From Turnera subulata (taxonomy: Eukaryota > Streptophyta > Magnoliopsida > Malpighiales > Passifloraceae), in NCBI GenBank assembly GCA_028386065.3, contig JAKUCV010006803.1, positions 111,896 through 175,895 of the forward strand: DNA of 64,000 nucleotides, written 5' to 3'. Shown here piece after piece: positions 21,189 to 33,432 of the stretch. The translations under genes and the position numbers were made by a program. Each line of letters starts with the position of its first letter. Position 1 is the first letter of the stretch. Under the pieces are notes generated by a model. It ran no database searches and had not been told where the DNA came from. It saw only the letters and a list, made by a program, of their open reading frames with translations.

Positions 21189-23648
21189 TGTAACAACCCA
21201 GGTAAATTTTTCGTTTTTACCGCTACTGTAATTCTTTTGCATAGTGATTTACCGTGAGGAGTTAACCTTTGGCAATTATTTCATGGTAAACCGAGCATCG
21301 GATTCCAATTCCGAGCCTCGATCCATACCCCGGATATTTTTACGGAATTTCCGGGACAAGTTGGAATTTTCCGGAATTGTAAAAGCGCGAAAAGACGAAT
21401 ATGCCCCTAGGTTAAATTTAAACCCAAAGAAAACAAGAAGGGAAAATAAGTCTTTTAATGGACCAGATTTTTCTGCAATCATGCACGCATTGGAAACCTC
21501 TATACTTCCTCAATTATTGGCAGATTTTTTTTACACTTTGTCTGCCAAAAACTTTTGTCTCTTCCTTTCTCTGGTTTTATAAAAAAAATTCTGTTCCCTG
21601 CAATCCACAAGTTAGCTACCAGAAACCACCTTAATACCCTGTCCAAATTCGCAACATTCAGTTTCCATAAGCATAAACACATATTCATATATATATAAAA
21701 AAAAACAAAACAACAAAACCAACCTCGTCAACAGCTCTAAACGACGTCACACCGGCCTCCATACCTCACTGTCGCCGCACCACCGACCGCCACCACCGCG
21801 CGCAGCGCCTCCCGTTTCCCCTTCTCCTTCTCGCGCACCCATCGCCACCACCAGGACCTGCACACGCCGCCGTAGTCTCTTCCCCTCCATCCTCCTCGTT
21901 GCGCCTTCACCACATAGCACCGGGACGAGAAGACAGCCGCGACCCGCCGCACCAGCAGTCTTGTTTCCGCCGCTGCCTTGCCGAGCAGAGCCGTCCTCTT
22001 CGCCGCGTCGTGCCACCGCTCGCAGTCATCCTCATCTGCTGCCGCCGCCGCTGCTAGGTGAGCAGATCGGTAGATGAAGACGACCCGGATAAGATGGTCG
22101 CGGGTCAGGTCCAACCCGGGAGAGTAAGTGGATCAAGCAGTCCGGGTGGGCCGACTCGCGGGTCGGGTTGACGGTCCGGGTCAGCGCCTGGGCCTGCCTT
22201 AGCTTGGGCTCTGCACCTGGGCTTTGTACTGTTTGGGTTTAATAATTTGGACCAGGGCTTGGTCTGACTAGCCCAGTCCGAAAATAAGTGAGAAAATAAC
22301 GGTATTAATATAGTAGAATTTATGTTATACAAAAATAAATACATATATATATTCTGGAAGTCTAAATAAATAATAATTATTAATAATAACCTTGTGGAAG
22401 TATATTTTATCAAGGACATAAATTGGGTAAAAATAATAATTACGTTAAGACATACTATAAATAAATTACGGAAATAGACAATTATACATGCATATCATTT
22501 TGTGTGCATTTATGTGATTGTATGTTAATACATTTAGGTGAAGTGAACGAGAACGTGGACTTGGAACCCGAGGGCGAAATTCCCGAGGAATTCAACAACT
22601 AAGGTGAGGACAAGTAATTGTTAATATTCAGCCCGTTATACTGAGTTACGGTTTGATGATGTTTTGTCGTGTGTGCCTTGTTGTGAATAAATTTGTGACT
22701 GTGAATGATTGATTGGATGTGTACTGTGTTGTTATACTTGTTGTTGTTGCTGTATGATGTGGGAATCGGGTGTACTGGAGTTGTGATTAAGATTATTCTG
22801 ACGAGTTGAGAGAACCTACTCGGGGTAGGTTATGAGAACTTTAATGTCTGTGAGTAATAATAACGGTATCACCTAGACAGTTAGATAGTCACAGTTAAGT
22901 GTTGGTACGGCTAGATGGTAGTCACCTTGAGAATTGTGTTGTGATCTGATTATAGAAGGGAGGACTGCGGGACTCCCGGCCGAGGACTGCGGGACTCGGT
23001 TTTTGTGATATTTGTGATTTGTGATGTTATGGTTTCACGGGGAGCACCCTGGGGTTAGCTAACCTGGCTACCAGGCACGGCCAACATTTAATTTGTGATA
23101 GGGGCCCTGTTGATAAAATTCGGATTAGTCTAACAGGTTAGTTGTTAGGAAAGATAACCGAGAAGCATAGGTTCAGGCTAATGTTATGACTCTGTGATGT
23201 ATTGTCTGTTCTTGGTAACTTGGTTATAATGGATGCTTGTATATTAATTATTACTTGTGGATTTCACCCGGTGAGCACTTCGGACTCACCCCTCACTGCG
23301 TGACACGGTCACATAGGTTGATTTGTTTTAGTACAGGAACGAGCCAGGCAAGCTGCGACGTACCCTCTGCCAGACCCGGATCCATACTCCGCTGCATCTT
23401 TTCATTTGTGGTGTGCTGTTGTTATTTTCAAGTCTTTCGCTGCTACTGTGTGTTTCTTGTTGGTTGCTGTAGAGACTGCTATTTGTAACAATTGTCCCCA
23501 TGTTCGGGTGACGTGAGTGTGTGGTTTGTTATATTACCTTGCGTTTGGATTTGACTTATTTGTATGTCGTGGATGTTGTTACTCCAGTAATAATAAGATG
23601 GCCACGTGTTTACTGTGAATAACGGTAATTACGGGTCAGGTTGTTTCA
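21189..23648 (+). mobile_element. Ty3-type solo LTR, 2460 bp
   Basis: Begins TGTAACAACC and ends GGTTGTTTCA (inverted ends). A perfect target duplication GTGTC lies on both sides (21184-21188 and 23649-23653). There is no internal gag-pol, so recombination between two LTRs probably left this single copy. A TATA-like run (TATATATATAAAAA) near 21689 is followed by a GC-rich leader at 21730-22130 that gives spurious long frames on the minus strand. A short tandem GAGGACTGCGGGACTC doublet lies near 22960-22999. Confidence 0.9.
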
Positions 23649-23653
23649 GTGTC

Positions 23654-24239
23654 CCCGTAGCAACGCGAGGGCTCCCCCTAGTAAGAATTGAACAATGGAC
23701 TATAATATAGAGATAAATATTTTACATCCTACATAACTATGTCTTCAGGTAATTGTACTTAAATTTTTTAAGCCAGTTATCTTTACTTTTCAAATCTAGC
23801 TTGATTGATCTATTTTGAATTTATTTTTTCTCACTTACTATTTTGTTTTTCTTTAGTCAACTCTCTATAATGATTGAATTTTATTTTATTTGGCTATCAC
23901 AAGTATATGTTTTCTTGCTTATCTTTATTTTTTTTGGTAAAATTTTTCCACACCAACCAATAAATCCACTAACTTTTTAAAACTTTATTTTTCATTATAA
24001 TTATCATCTTATAATTTTTTTGCTTGGGTTTTCTTCTCTACCTAATTTCCAGGATGGACCAGTATGTGTCTCAAAACCATAATTCACCTTGGCTTCCTTG
24101 GTTTATTTAACCCAAACAATTCATATTGTTCCTTTCAAACAATTAAGCTTTATTTGGTTTTGTTTATTTTCAAACAAAAAATTAATGTAATATTGGATCT
24201 AAATATTCTATATAAAATATAATTTGGAATATCTATTAT
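23654..24239. other. AT-rich spacer
   Basis: Bases after the solo LTR contain only T/A-rich sequence without genes or clear repeat ends. Confidence 0.5.
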
Positions 24240-25990
24240 ATATATTAATAGCTGAATCTCTCACCAGGTTTTGACACATAGGATTTTTAGAGTCTTGCTT
24301 TTTTGCCATGTGTAGGCTTTGAGGTCTTTGTTTTTTGCCATGTGGAGAGTTTTAGGTGTTGTTTGATTGGCCCTTATTTTCATTATAATTATCCCAATTA
24401 GAGTTAAGGAAAAACCTAATTATATACGATCAGATTTTTTTAGCAAGATACCTAATTATACACGATCAGATTTTTTAGCAAGATTAGTACTCTCCACAAT
24501 CAGAATTTTTTAATGATACAGTCCTAATTATACTACACTTTTAGCAAGATGAGTTACTCATTCATTTTGTTCCGATTTTTTAAAGAAAAATTTTCATAAT
24601 TATCCCAATCAGAGTATGGGTAAAAGCCAACTCACTGATTTTGTTCCGTTTTTTTTTTAAAAATAAATTATCAGAATTAGTAAAAAAACGTAAACACTCC
24701 ATGTTCAGAATAAAAAGACCTTTAACTCATTCATTTTCAACGCATTCAAAACAAAGAAAAGATGCAAAAAAAAAAACCTCCATGATTAGCAATTTTGAAA
24801 ATAAATTAGTAAAACAATTCATCCAAAGCTAAATTTTTCCGTTTTTTTTAGCAAGATTAGTACTCTCCACCATAGAATTTTTTTTTAATGATACAGTCCT
24901 AATTCATCCAAAGCTAATTTTGTACGGTATTTTTTAGCAAAATTAGTACTCTCTACATTCAGATTTTTTTTTAATCATACAGTCCTAATTATACTACACT
25001 TTTAGCAAGATGAGTTACTCATTCATTTTGTTCCGATTTTTTAAAGAAAAATTTTCATAATTATCCCAATCAGAGTATGGGTAAAAATCAACTCATTGAT
25101 TTTGTTCTGTTTTTTTTTTAAAAAATAAATTATCAGAAACTTACTCCTCCCTTCCCTTGCGTGTCGGTTCACTTCCTTTTTTTCCCTCTGTTCTTCAATA
25201 CGGTACTGAGTAGAGTAGTGTTCATCAGAACATTGGAAAAAAAAAAGACAAAAACGAAACAAAATTTAAAAGGAGCTTCACTTCAGCTCTAATTTTGGCT
25301 GTACAACAACGCAAGAAACTCTATTTGGTGCTAAGAAACTCTGTTTGGTTCAAGTAAGAGTATGGGTAAAAACCAACTCATTGATTTTGTTCCGGTTTTT
25401 TTAAAAAAATAAATTATCAGAATTAGTAAAAAAATCTAAACACTCCATGTTGAGAATAAAAAGACCTTTAACTCATTCATTTTGAACCTTGAACCGATTC
25501 AAATCAAAGAAAAGATACAATAAAAAACCTCCATGATTAGCAATTTTGAAAATAAATTAGTAAAACAATTCATCCAAAGCTACATTTGTACGGTTTTTTT
25601 TAGCAAGATTAGTAATCTCCATCATAGAATTTTTTTTTAATGATACAGTCCTAATTCATCTAACGCTAATTTTGTGCGGTTTTTTTTAGCAAGATTAGTA
25701 CTCTCCACCATCAGATTTTTTTTTTCATGATACAATCCTAATTATACTACACTTTGATTTTGTTCCGAAACAATTCATCCAAAACTAAATTTGTATCGTT
25801 TAAAAGATACTGAGATTAGATTAACAAGAAGTTAAACCCTCTAGGATCAGATTAAAAAAAGTTAAACTCTCCATGAGATCAGATTAAAAAAAAACTTTAG
25901 CCCATTTATTTTGTTCCGATTTTTTAACAAATAAATTTAATTGATAATTGTTAAACTCTTATCTCTAAATATTTATAAATACAGGTACAG
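24240..25990. repeat. AT-rich field of internally duplicated blocks (possibly Helitron-derived)
   Basis: Block 24611-24935 recurs at about 25359-25690. Block 24535-24680 recurs at about 24985-25137. The phrase AGCAAGATTAGTACTCTCCA occurs several times. The left edge, TCTCTCACCAGGTTTTGACA followed by GCCATGTG phrases, resembles plant Helitron 5' sequence. I could not find a CTRR end with its hairpin, so the class is a guess. No protein coding. Confidence 0.5.
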
Positions 25991-26129
25991 GTTTTGTTTT
26001 TGATACTGTTTCCTCTCCATTTATTCTTCTCTGTTTTCCCACTTTTTTTAGCTTGCAGTACGTACTAATCTTATTCTTTTTTTTTTTGTTCTCTATACAA
26101 TACTATTTTGGTTTTTAAGTTCCTGTATC

Positions 26130-26610
26130 TAATACAGATTCTTTAAAGAAACAAAAAAGTATAATCACACAGAGAAATTTGGATGTTAGTACATTGATGT
26201 ACGGATATAGTTTCTGTGTTTTACAGTTTCTTTACAATTCTTTTTTGTTTTTTAAGTTTCTGCTCATACAGTTTCTTTTCAGAAACAAAGAAATGAAAAC
26301 ACACTGAGNTGCTCATACAGTTTCTTTTCAGAAACAAAGAAATGAAAACACACTGAGAAATCCGAATGTCAGTACAATGAAATCCGGATACAGTTCCTGT
26401 ATTTTACAGTTTCTTTACAATTCTATTTTGTCTATTTTGTTTTAAAATTTTGTGTGTCTCTTATGGTTTCTTTTGAGAAACAAAAAATTAAAAACACACA
26501 GAGAAAATTCAGATGTCAGTACAATGAAATTCGGATACAGTTTCTGTGTTTTACAGTTTCTTTTCAGTTTCTTTTATATTCTACTTTGATTTTTAAGTAT
26601 TTATGTCTGT
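26130..26610. repeat. Tandem repeat with ~110-170-bp unit
   Basis: At least three imperfect copies of a unit of the form GTTTCTTTTCAGAAACAAA, CACACAGAGAAAT, GTCAGTACAATGAAAT, GGATACAGTTTCTGTGTTTTACAG. They start near 26140, 26270 and 26470. The second is extended by the duplicated 48 bases around the N at 26309. Confidence 0.7.
26309..26309. other. Assembly gap (single N) with duplicated flanks
   Basis: One N sits between two identical 48-base stretches (26261-26308 and 26310-26357). This is what an unmerged contig overlap looks like. The true sequence probably has one copy. Confidence 0.85.
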
Positions 26611-27065
26611 GAAAATTTTAATTTCATTTTTTTATTTTCTATTTGTATTGTATTTGTTTTCCCCCCCTCATTTTTATTCTATTATTTTTCCCTTCCATTG
26701 CATTTTTTTTACAAGTATTTTATATTATTTTCCATTTTTTGGCATTATATTGGTTTTTTAATTTCCTTGAATTTAATATTTTTTCCTATTTTCTTTTACA
26801 TTGCATTAGTTTTTAAAAATTATCCAGTATTCTATATTGTTTTCCATTTTTTTGGCATTGTGTTAATTTCTTCCAATTTCCTTGAATTAAATATTATTTT
26901 CCTGTGTTAGTTTTTTGTTTTTCAGTTTCCTTTTTTTTCTTTCTTTTAGTATGTATTTTAGTAAGTATTAATATTTTTAAGAATTTATATAAAAGAAAAT
27001 ATTTTTTTTGTGTTACACATTAATTGTATATTTAAATTTGTATAATATATTATTTTTTTCAGGAG
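26611..27065. other. T-rich non-coding stretch
   Basis: Long T-rich runs; the open frame at 26698-26910 is low-complexity. Nothing supported. Confidence 0.5.
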
Positions 27066-28372
27066 AATGAATATTCATACATTGGATGAATTGACCCCTG
27101 ACAATAAGTTGGAGAACTTGTGGACTAGACCGACCCACATAAGAATACTACATGGAGCGTTATATGTTTGTCGATAGCGATTCTTATATGTATTGTCCTT
27201 AGACCTGAGATCGTCAAGGTTCCCAACATGTGAGTCATATACTTTAATATTATTCCTAGTCATCCGTAACTGGGTGGACTTAAGGGTAATTATCGGGTAT
27301 ATGATAAGTGTGTAGTGGGTTTTGTATGATCCAGAGGGGATTCGTCCAACCCATATAACGGGTATATTATCGGATGGTTTCTTGATAGAGTTGAACTGTA
27401 AATGCACGGCCGTGCTCGGATTATGATATGGTGATATCATTGGTATCCGTTTTACACAGTTAACTCGAGGATCAAGAAATCGAGATTAAACATATACGAG
27501 ATTGACATATTCCATGTCTCGGTTTAATCTTGATAATGGGACGAAGGGACGATGACATGTTTGCGAGGCATTTTGAATCAGTAATGATCTTGTCGCTCGG
27601 GTAGCAATGATGTGTTGCTAGACGTCGCTCTTTGCTTATAATTGTAAAATGAGATTTTACAATTATTGTCGGACGTTACAAGTGCCTACAGGGTCACACA
27701 CATAGAACCGTTGATTCGAGCAGGTGGTTGAACCGTGGTTGGACTATGGTTGGACCGCGGTTGGACCGTGGTTGGACCAGGGTCGTTTTGGAATGGTTGG
27801 TTCACTGATTGTCAGCATCATTGAGCCACTTTAGGTGCTGTGTATGTTGATAAGGTTTAGTGGAGGCATTATTATGTATAGACATAATTGTGGTTGGTAA
27901 TGGGCCAATGTGTTGGCCATGACCTCCACTATCTCCATTAGCTTTTGATGTGTGGATTGGAGTGATCTGATCACTTCCTCTCCTTCATGCCATTCACTGA
28001 GTTTTGTTCTTGAGAGTGTTCTTGAGAGCTTGGAAGAGCATACACACATCACCTTCTTTGAGAAAGAAGAGAAACACCTCAAACTCATCCTCCCGGAATT
28101 CTGTTGCTAGCACACCAGTTCGGGAGAGCTCGAAGTTGGAGATCATGTGACGATTCCGACTAGATCACGGTTCGTGTGGATACCATAGAGGGGCGGGATA
28201 CCTTGTCTTGCTCTTGCTGATTCCGGCACTTCAGTTAGGTGGAAGATCCTAACCGTGTAAGGTACGGAAAATTGTTATTCGGTTTATATGCTTCACATGT
28301 TTTCCTATGTTGTTTCCGGTTTTCCACTGCGCATTTTTATTGTATATGAGTGTCATATAGCATACCGGAAAC
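27066..28372 (+). mobile_element. Copia-like LTR or terminal-region remnant
   Basis: Non-coding but compositionally unlike its AT-rich neighbour. It ends ACCGGAAACCTACA at 28372, a plausible LTR end abutting a truncated copia-B reverse transcriptase. Inside are a five-fold 11-bp tandem repeat (27724-27778, GTGGTTGGACC type) and a perfect 13-bp stem with a 3-nt loop (27638-27666). The start is uncertain, no target duplication was found, and the superfamily is a judgement from general resemblance. Confidence 0.4.
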
Positions 28373-28713
28373 CTACAAGACTTGCAGCTAATCCCAGCAC
28401 CGTGCAAATTGAGGTCATTTTCATCACTAGTGAGAAGATTTCATCAAAGTCTATCCCTTTCCTTTGACTGAAACCTTTGACAACCAATCTTACTTTGAAT
28501 GTTGGAAGTGAACTATGCTCCTCATGCTTGATCCTGAACACCCACTTGTTCTTCAAAGCTCTCTTGCCTTGAGGCAACTTCACCAGCTCAAATTTCTTGT
28601 TCTCATGCAAGGATTTCATCTCTTATTGCATGGCTTGAACCCACTTCTCCTTATGCTCATCACTAATAGCTTCATTATAGTGGTTCTCCCCCATCAGTGA
28701 ATAATAAGTAATC
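28373..28713 (-). pseudogene. copia-B reverse transcriptase, N-terminal fragment
   Basis: Minus-strand translation from 28713 gives NHYNEAISDEHKEKWVQAM, EMKSLHENKKFELVKLPQGK, KNKWVFRIK and VRLVVKGFSQRKGIDFDEIF. This is the start of a Ty1/copia reverse transcriptase. It breaks off after VLGLAASL at about 28376, before the catalytic YVDD region. One stop interrupts it. The preceding residues lie at 57655 (SSRYSPSDY), across the whole gypsy-1 insertion. Removing gypsy-1 gives SPSDYLLFTDGGE in one frame. Confidence 0.85.
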
Positions 28714-31707
28714 TGTAACGCCCCAATTTTTCATAATTTATTTTTTAGAATTTCTGGAAATTCTATTTCCAATTTTACCCTCAAAATATTTCTGAATTTT
28801 GGTCAAGTAGCTAATTTTTTCCTTGGAAAATATCCCGATACTCTGTTTTAATCCTAAAATTGAAGTCCAGTTTCGAATCGTGTCGAGTTCGAATGAGAAA
28901 CATACCTTTTGGGAGGTTTTCGGCTGAACTACGTCGTTTTGGAAGTTTAAGGAAAAAAAAAACCAAAGGGGTTGACTGGGCAGGCGGGTTGACTGCGCCT
29001 AAGCAGAACGACAGGTCGTTCAGCTTGGCCAGCCAAACCCTAGCCTTCTTTCTTTCTTTCCTTTTCTTTTCTTCCTTTTCTTTCTTTTCTTTCTTCTCTT
29101 CTCCACACTCGATGACGCCCGAACTCTTCTTCCTTCTATTTCTCTCACTGCCACCATCGTTCACGCCGGCACCACCACCACTCATCTTCTTCTCCATGTT
29201 GTGCAGCCGCTACACGATTCTCAAACCAGCATCGCCGTGTCGCCGCATCGAGGAGAGGAGGGGCTCGGTGCGCCTGGGCAGAAAACACGAGGAAGGAGCT
29301 CGAGCTGCCGCTGTTGTTTACACAGGTAGGTCTCCATCCTTCTCTTCTTCTTTTCCCTCACTTTATTCCGGTGACGAGAAGAGTTGCTGTTTTAATCGGA
29401 TTTTTGTTTTGTGGTGGTTCGGGTTTTGTGTTGGTCGGCTGGGTGATTTGCAGGCCGAGGTGGGTTTTTGGTTCCAGGGAGTGCTGTTGCACGGCTCGGG
29501 ACTGGTGGTTTGCATACGGATCCGACGGTGTCTGCTCGGATCTCGTTTTTCCAGTAAGACCCCAACTCTCAATCTTCCTCTTTAGCTTGTATTGTTGATG
29601 CTTTCTGTGATGGATTTGTGATTGAGTACTGTTTTTGCATCAACTTGTTTTGGGGAAAATTTTTGGAGGTTGTTTTTGGGTTGTTGCAGAAATTCCGGCG
29701 AGGTTGTGACCGGAATCCGGTGGGAGGTTACAGTTCTGGCGAACAAGGCTACTGTTTCGGCGAGCAAGGTTCAGTTTCAGCAGAGCAGAATTCTTCTCCG
29801 GCATTAAGGGTATCTTTTCCGATGATGTTATATATTAATTCCTTCACGCACGGCAAGTAATATTATTAGACAAAGTATTAACGATGTAACGGGAATTGTC
29901 GGGATAGTGGAACCGTGTGCGGGGCTGAAAGGCATATGGCCGGGATAGTCCCGATGTGCATAGTACCTCTAGGACGGTAACTCGGGCTCGAGTAAAATCC
30001 ATACACGGGTGTTAGACTAGATTGGGCCTTGGCCCAATAATAAAATGTTTTGACTATTATAACATGTGGACATCAAATAAGTGGGCTTGAGCCCAAGGAC
30101 ATGTGAGGATTTAATAGTGGGTTTGATGGTTGGTCTCTAGGCCAAAGTTGATGTGGACGTTGGCCTCATTTGATGTTTGGACTTAGATGGGCTTTAAGAC
30201 TGCGACCTTTAGGCCTGTGACGTGGAGTTATAGTAGTGGGCGAATGCAATTGAGGATAACGGGGTAGATAAGACCGAGTTTGACATCAGATGCATTCCAC
30301 GAGCATGCATGTTCTATTTTGTTGTTGAACATCTTTGTGAGAAATGGTGTCTATGTGTATAGGCACGAGACATAACTCGGGAGCAGCAGGATCTAGTGCT
30401 GGACAGGCAGAGCGCCATCATAACTGAGGTTAGGTAGTACTGTTTGCTGAGTATACTTCATACTGTTGACTGTGTTGTGTACCTGGTTGTTTATGTCCTG
30501 ATTTGCCATGATAATGATTATGAACTACTTTACCATGTGATTCTCTTATGAGCTGTTATTGCCATGCTTATGATATATGCTGTCTTGCTATATCGTGTTT
30601 ATTGTGAACTTTAGGCTCTGTTTAGAGAACCTCTGTAATGGTACACAACTTAGATACGACTTGAGGAGACACTTATACAATTTCATAATTGGTAACATAA
30701 CGTACTTGGATAATTAATAATCTACTGTGGGGTTGTTGACCGGTAGCACCGAGTGGGAGAGTGGGTACCCCTCGGGTTTTGAGTTGGTTAAAAACAGAGA
30801 ATTAGAGACGGTGCCTTGGGGATTAGATAGATGCGCTCCTTGGTTAGTTTTGTACTGAGAGCATCCCTCAGAGAGGCGCCGCCATGGGGAAGGTGGGTAC
30901 CCCTTGGTTAATTTATAACTGGTCTTGGTATGTACAGAGTGCACCCCTCAGAGAGCCGTCGGCCACCTAAGGTGTTTCAGTGGTTAGTATTGTTTCGGAT
31001 CTTACCCCTTCTGATGTGATTATATTTTGAGTTGAACCCTGGACTGATCAGTCGCTACCGCACCCGACACACACAGCAGGGGGCCCTTAATAATAAAAGC
31101 AATAAAGATTATAATTAGATAATTCACATAACTCTTGTGTGTGTGTGGTACCTGACACGTGTTGATCATGTGTGTATACTTATGCTCGTGGACTTACTCA
31201 CCCTACGAGCCTCTCTTTGTGTGCTTGTATATTTGTCTTATATTGTACATTGAGTAGGCGACTCATATAAATCGCCACCGTGGTTTTATAGATCCATAGT
31301 TGCTTGCTGATAGTTTCTTCAACATCGAGTTTCGTACTTCTTCCTCTCAGTAGGTAGCCGTGTTTTCTTCCTGGCGGATCCATAGTTTGACACTGCATAT
31401 GATTACACTTGTCATTTACTATTTCTTTATTTCCGCTGCTTAATTACTTTCGGAATGTGGATTTGATTTACTTTGGATTTGGTCTTTGTTACTCCGGTTG
31501 ATTTGCTGGTGGTTATTTTGGCTGGTTGAGCCTGTTTATACTTTGGAAATTTTACGTCCCGATGTTAATTTCTTGTTGGATATTATTATTTCGGATTTTG
31601 AGATATTATTACACACAGAGTTTTGGCATCCCTGGACTAAAGGGCATTTTGGTCATTTCGTATTTATTTATGCTTTGTATAATTGTTTCTGGGATGCGGT
31701 CATTTCA
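28714..31707 (+). repeat. Gypsy-1 5' LTR (2994 bp)
   Basis: Starts TGTAACGCCCC and ends GGTCATTTCA, matching the 3' LTR pieces throughout with scattered differences of a few percent. It includes a CTTTCTTTTC-rich tract at 29040-29100, also present in the 3' copy. Open frames inside (for example 28860-29585) belong to LTR sequence and are not genes. Confidence 0.92.
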
Positions 31708-31710
31708 GCT

Positions 31711-31721
31711 TGGTATGGAGC
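31711..31721 (+). other. Gypsy-1 primer-binding site
   Basis: TGGTATGGAGC begins three bases after the 5' LTR end and resembles the complement of the initiator Met-tRNA 3' end (TGGTATCAGAGC). Confidence 0.7.
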
Positions 31722-31844
31722 AGGCTTTAGGTCTTTTGGGTTTTCAATCAAGTGTCTGTTGTGATTGTTGTGCATAAGCCTGTTCCAGTTTTGTGTCGTT
31801 TTTGTAAACTGTTTTTGACAAGTTGCATTCATATAGGCGTCGAC

Positions 31845-33430
31845 ATGGAACACCAGGATCAACACAATCTAGAAGGGCATGCCCCTAGTCATGTTTTCTA
31901 CAATGTGTCGGTGATGGACATTCTCGTTGGACAAGAGAACGATAACGTGGTGCAGGACGATGCAGCAGGAGGATAGGTTCCTGTTGGACAGGGGAACGTG
32001 AATGTAACAGGGGTTGGTGCTGCGGGAGCTGGACAACAGAATGTAGTACCTCCTGGTATGGACCCGGCGATGCTGCAACAGTATCAAGCTTTTCTCCAGT
32101 GGCAGGAGTTTTAGCAGGGGGTACAGCCGGTACCTGCTGCAGATCCCACGGTGGGTAGTTTGGAGAGTGGCTACAAGCACATCAGTAAGTCGGGGATTGG
32201 TGACTTCTCGGGCGAGGACAAGGTGGAGAAGCTGACAGATGTTTGGTTTAGACAAGTGGAGAATGTGATGGAAAAATTCACGTGTCAGCCAGCATCTCGG
32301 GCAAAGTATGTGGCCCATATGTTCACTGGTTATGCTCTGACATGGTGGCAGGAGCTGGTGGCAAATATGCCTAAACTAGTGGCGATGCCGTGGGAAGACT
32401 TCAATGAGAGGTTCTATAAGGAGTTCCTTTCTATCAGTTACCGGGAGGAGTTGAAGAGGCAGTTCCTTGATATCAGGTAGGGGGATGATGATTCAGTCAC
32501 TGCTTTTCGAATTCGGTACAACACTCTTCTCTCCTATGTCAGAGAGTTTGTGCCAGATGAGGATACCAAGTGCAGACGGTTTATGAATGCTCTACGCCAC
32601 ACCGTGGGGGCACCTGTGGCTAGTGGGAGGCACAAGACCTGGGATGCAGTTTGTGAGGCTACAGTGGACACGGAGAGGATCCTTTTGGCAGCACAGCTGG
32701 CTCGAGCAACTAGATAGAAGAAGCGGGATTCTTCTTTTCCAGATAGTGGTAGTCAGCCGAAGAGGCAGTATACAGCTTCTAGTGGTGGTTATTCCGGTGG
32801 TTCTTCTTTCCCTGGGTTTAAGAAGAACTGGGGAGGTGGCTATAGAGGCGGATCAGGTAGATCTTCGGGTGGCTAGTCGTATCAAGATGTGTTCCGTGGT
32901 CAGGGTGTTTCAGAGCGGCCACAACTCAAGTGTTGGGGTTGTGGGCAAACTGGGCATATTAAGCCCAATTGTCCAGAGAGGACTGTGGTGGATCTCAGTA
33001 CACGGTTCAGAGTTCTGTAGCTTCAGGCTCAAGCAGGGGCAATGGTTATAGAGGTCGTGGTCATGGCAATGGATCTGGGGGCAGAGGTGGAGCAACGTAG
33101 GCGGCTACTCCTCGGGTCTATGCCATCACCAAAGAGGAGGCTATTGATGCTCTAGAGGTCATTACAGGTATATTTATAGTTTTTGGTCATCGTGCACATG
33201 CTTTGGTTGATCCAGGCTCTACACATTCCTTTATTTCACGTGCATACATGACTAGACATGATTGTGATGATGATGACCTAGGTAGACCCTTGAGAGTTCG
33301 ATTACCTACGGGTAGTATAGTTAGTGTGGGTCGGGTATGTAGGAATGTATCCGTTGAGTATGATGGTGAGTGCTTTCCTATTGATCTTAGTGCTATGGAC
33401 TTGATTGAGTTTGATGTGATTCTAGGCATG
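31845..33430 (+). pseudogene. Gypsy-1 gag and protease
   Basis: The ATG at 31845 opens a Ty3 gag: retrotransposon-gag core (GDFSGEDKVEKLTDVWFRQVE, YALTWWQELV, FNERFYKEFL), then a zinc knuckle CWGCGQTGHIKPNC near 32931-32972. The protease site is LVDPGSTHSF near 33208, where the usual Asp-Ser/Thr-Gly reads DPG. Six in-frame TAG stops lie at 31974, 32112, 32478, 32715, 32874 and 33098. There are frameshifts near 32985 and again near 33440. Each stop falls where Gln is plausible (for example GVQ-rich linkers), which fits CAG to TAG change. Confidence 0.88.
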
Positions 33431-33432
33431 GA

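Noticed and set aside
21737..22419. GC-rich minus-strand frames as a small gene
   Set aside because: They sit in the leader region of the 2.46-kb solo LTR and contain only low-complexity Arg/Gly/Ala sequence.
28860..29585. A 241-codon open frame as a gene
   Set aside because: It lies wholly within the gypsy-1 5' LTR, spans a CT-rich tract, is broken in the 3' LTR copy and has no domain.
32587..33051. A 154-codon frame overlapping gypsy-1 gag
   Set aside because: Out-of-frame reading of the gag tail; the gag frame carries the zinc knuckle.
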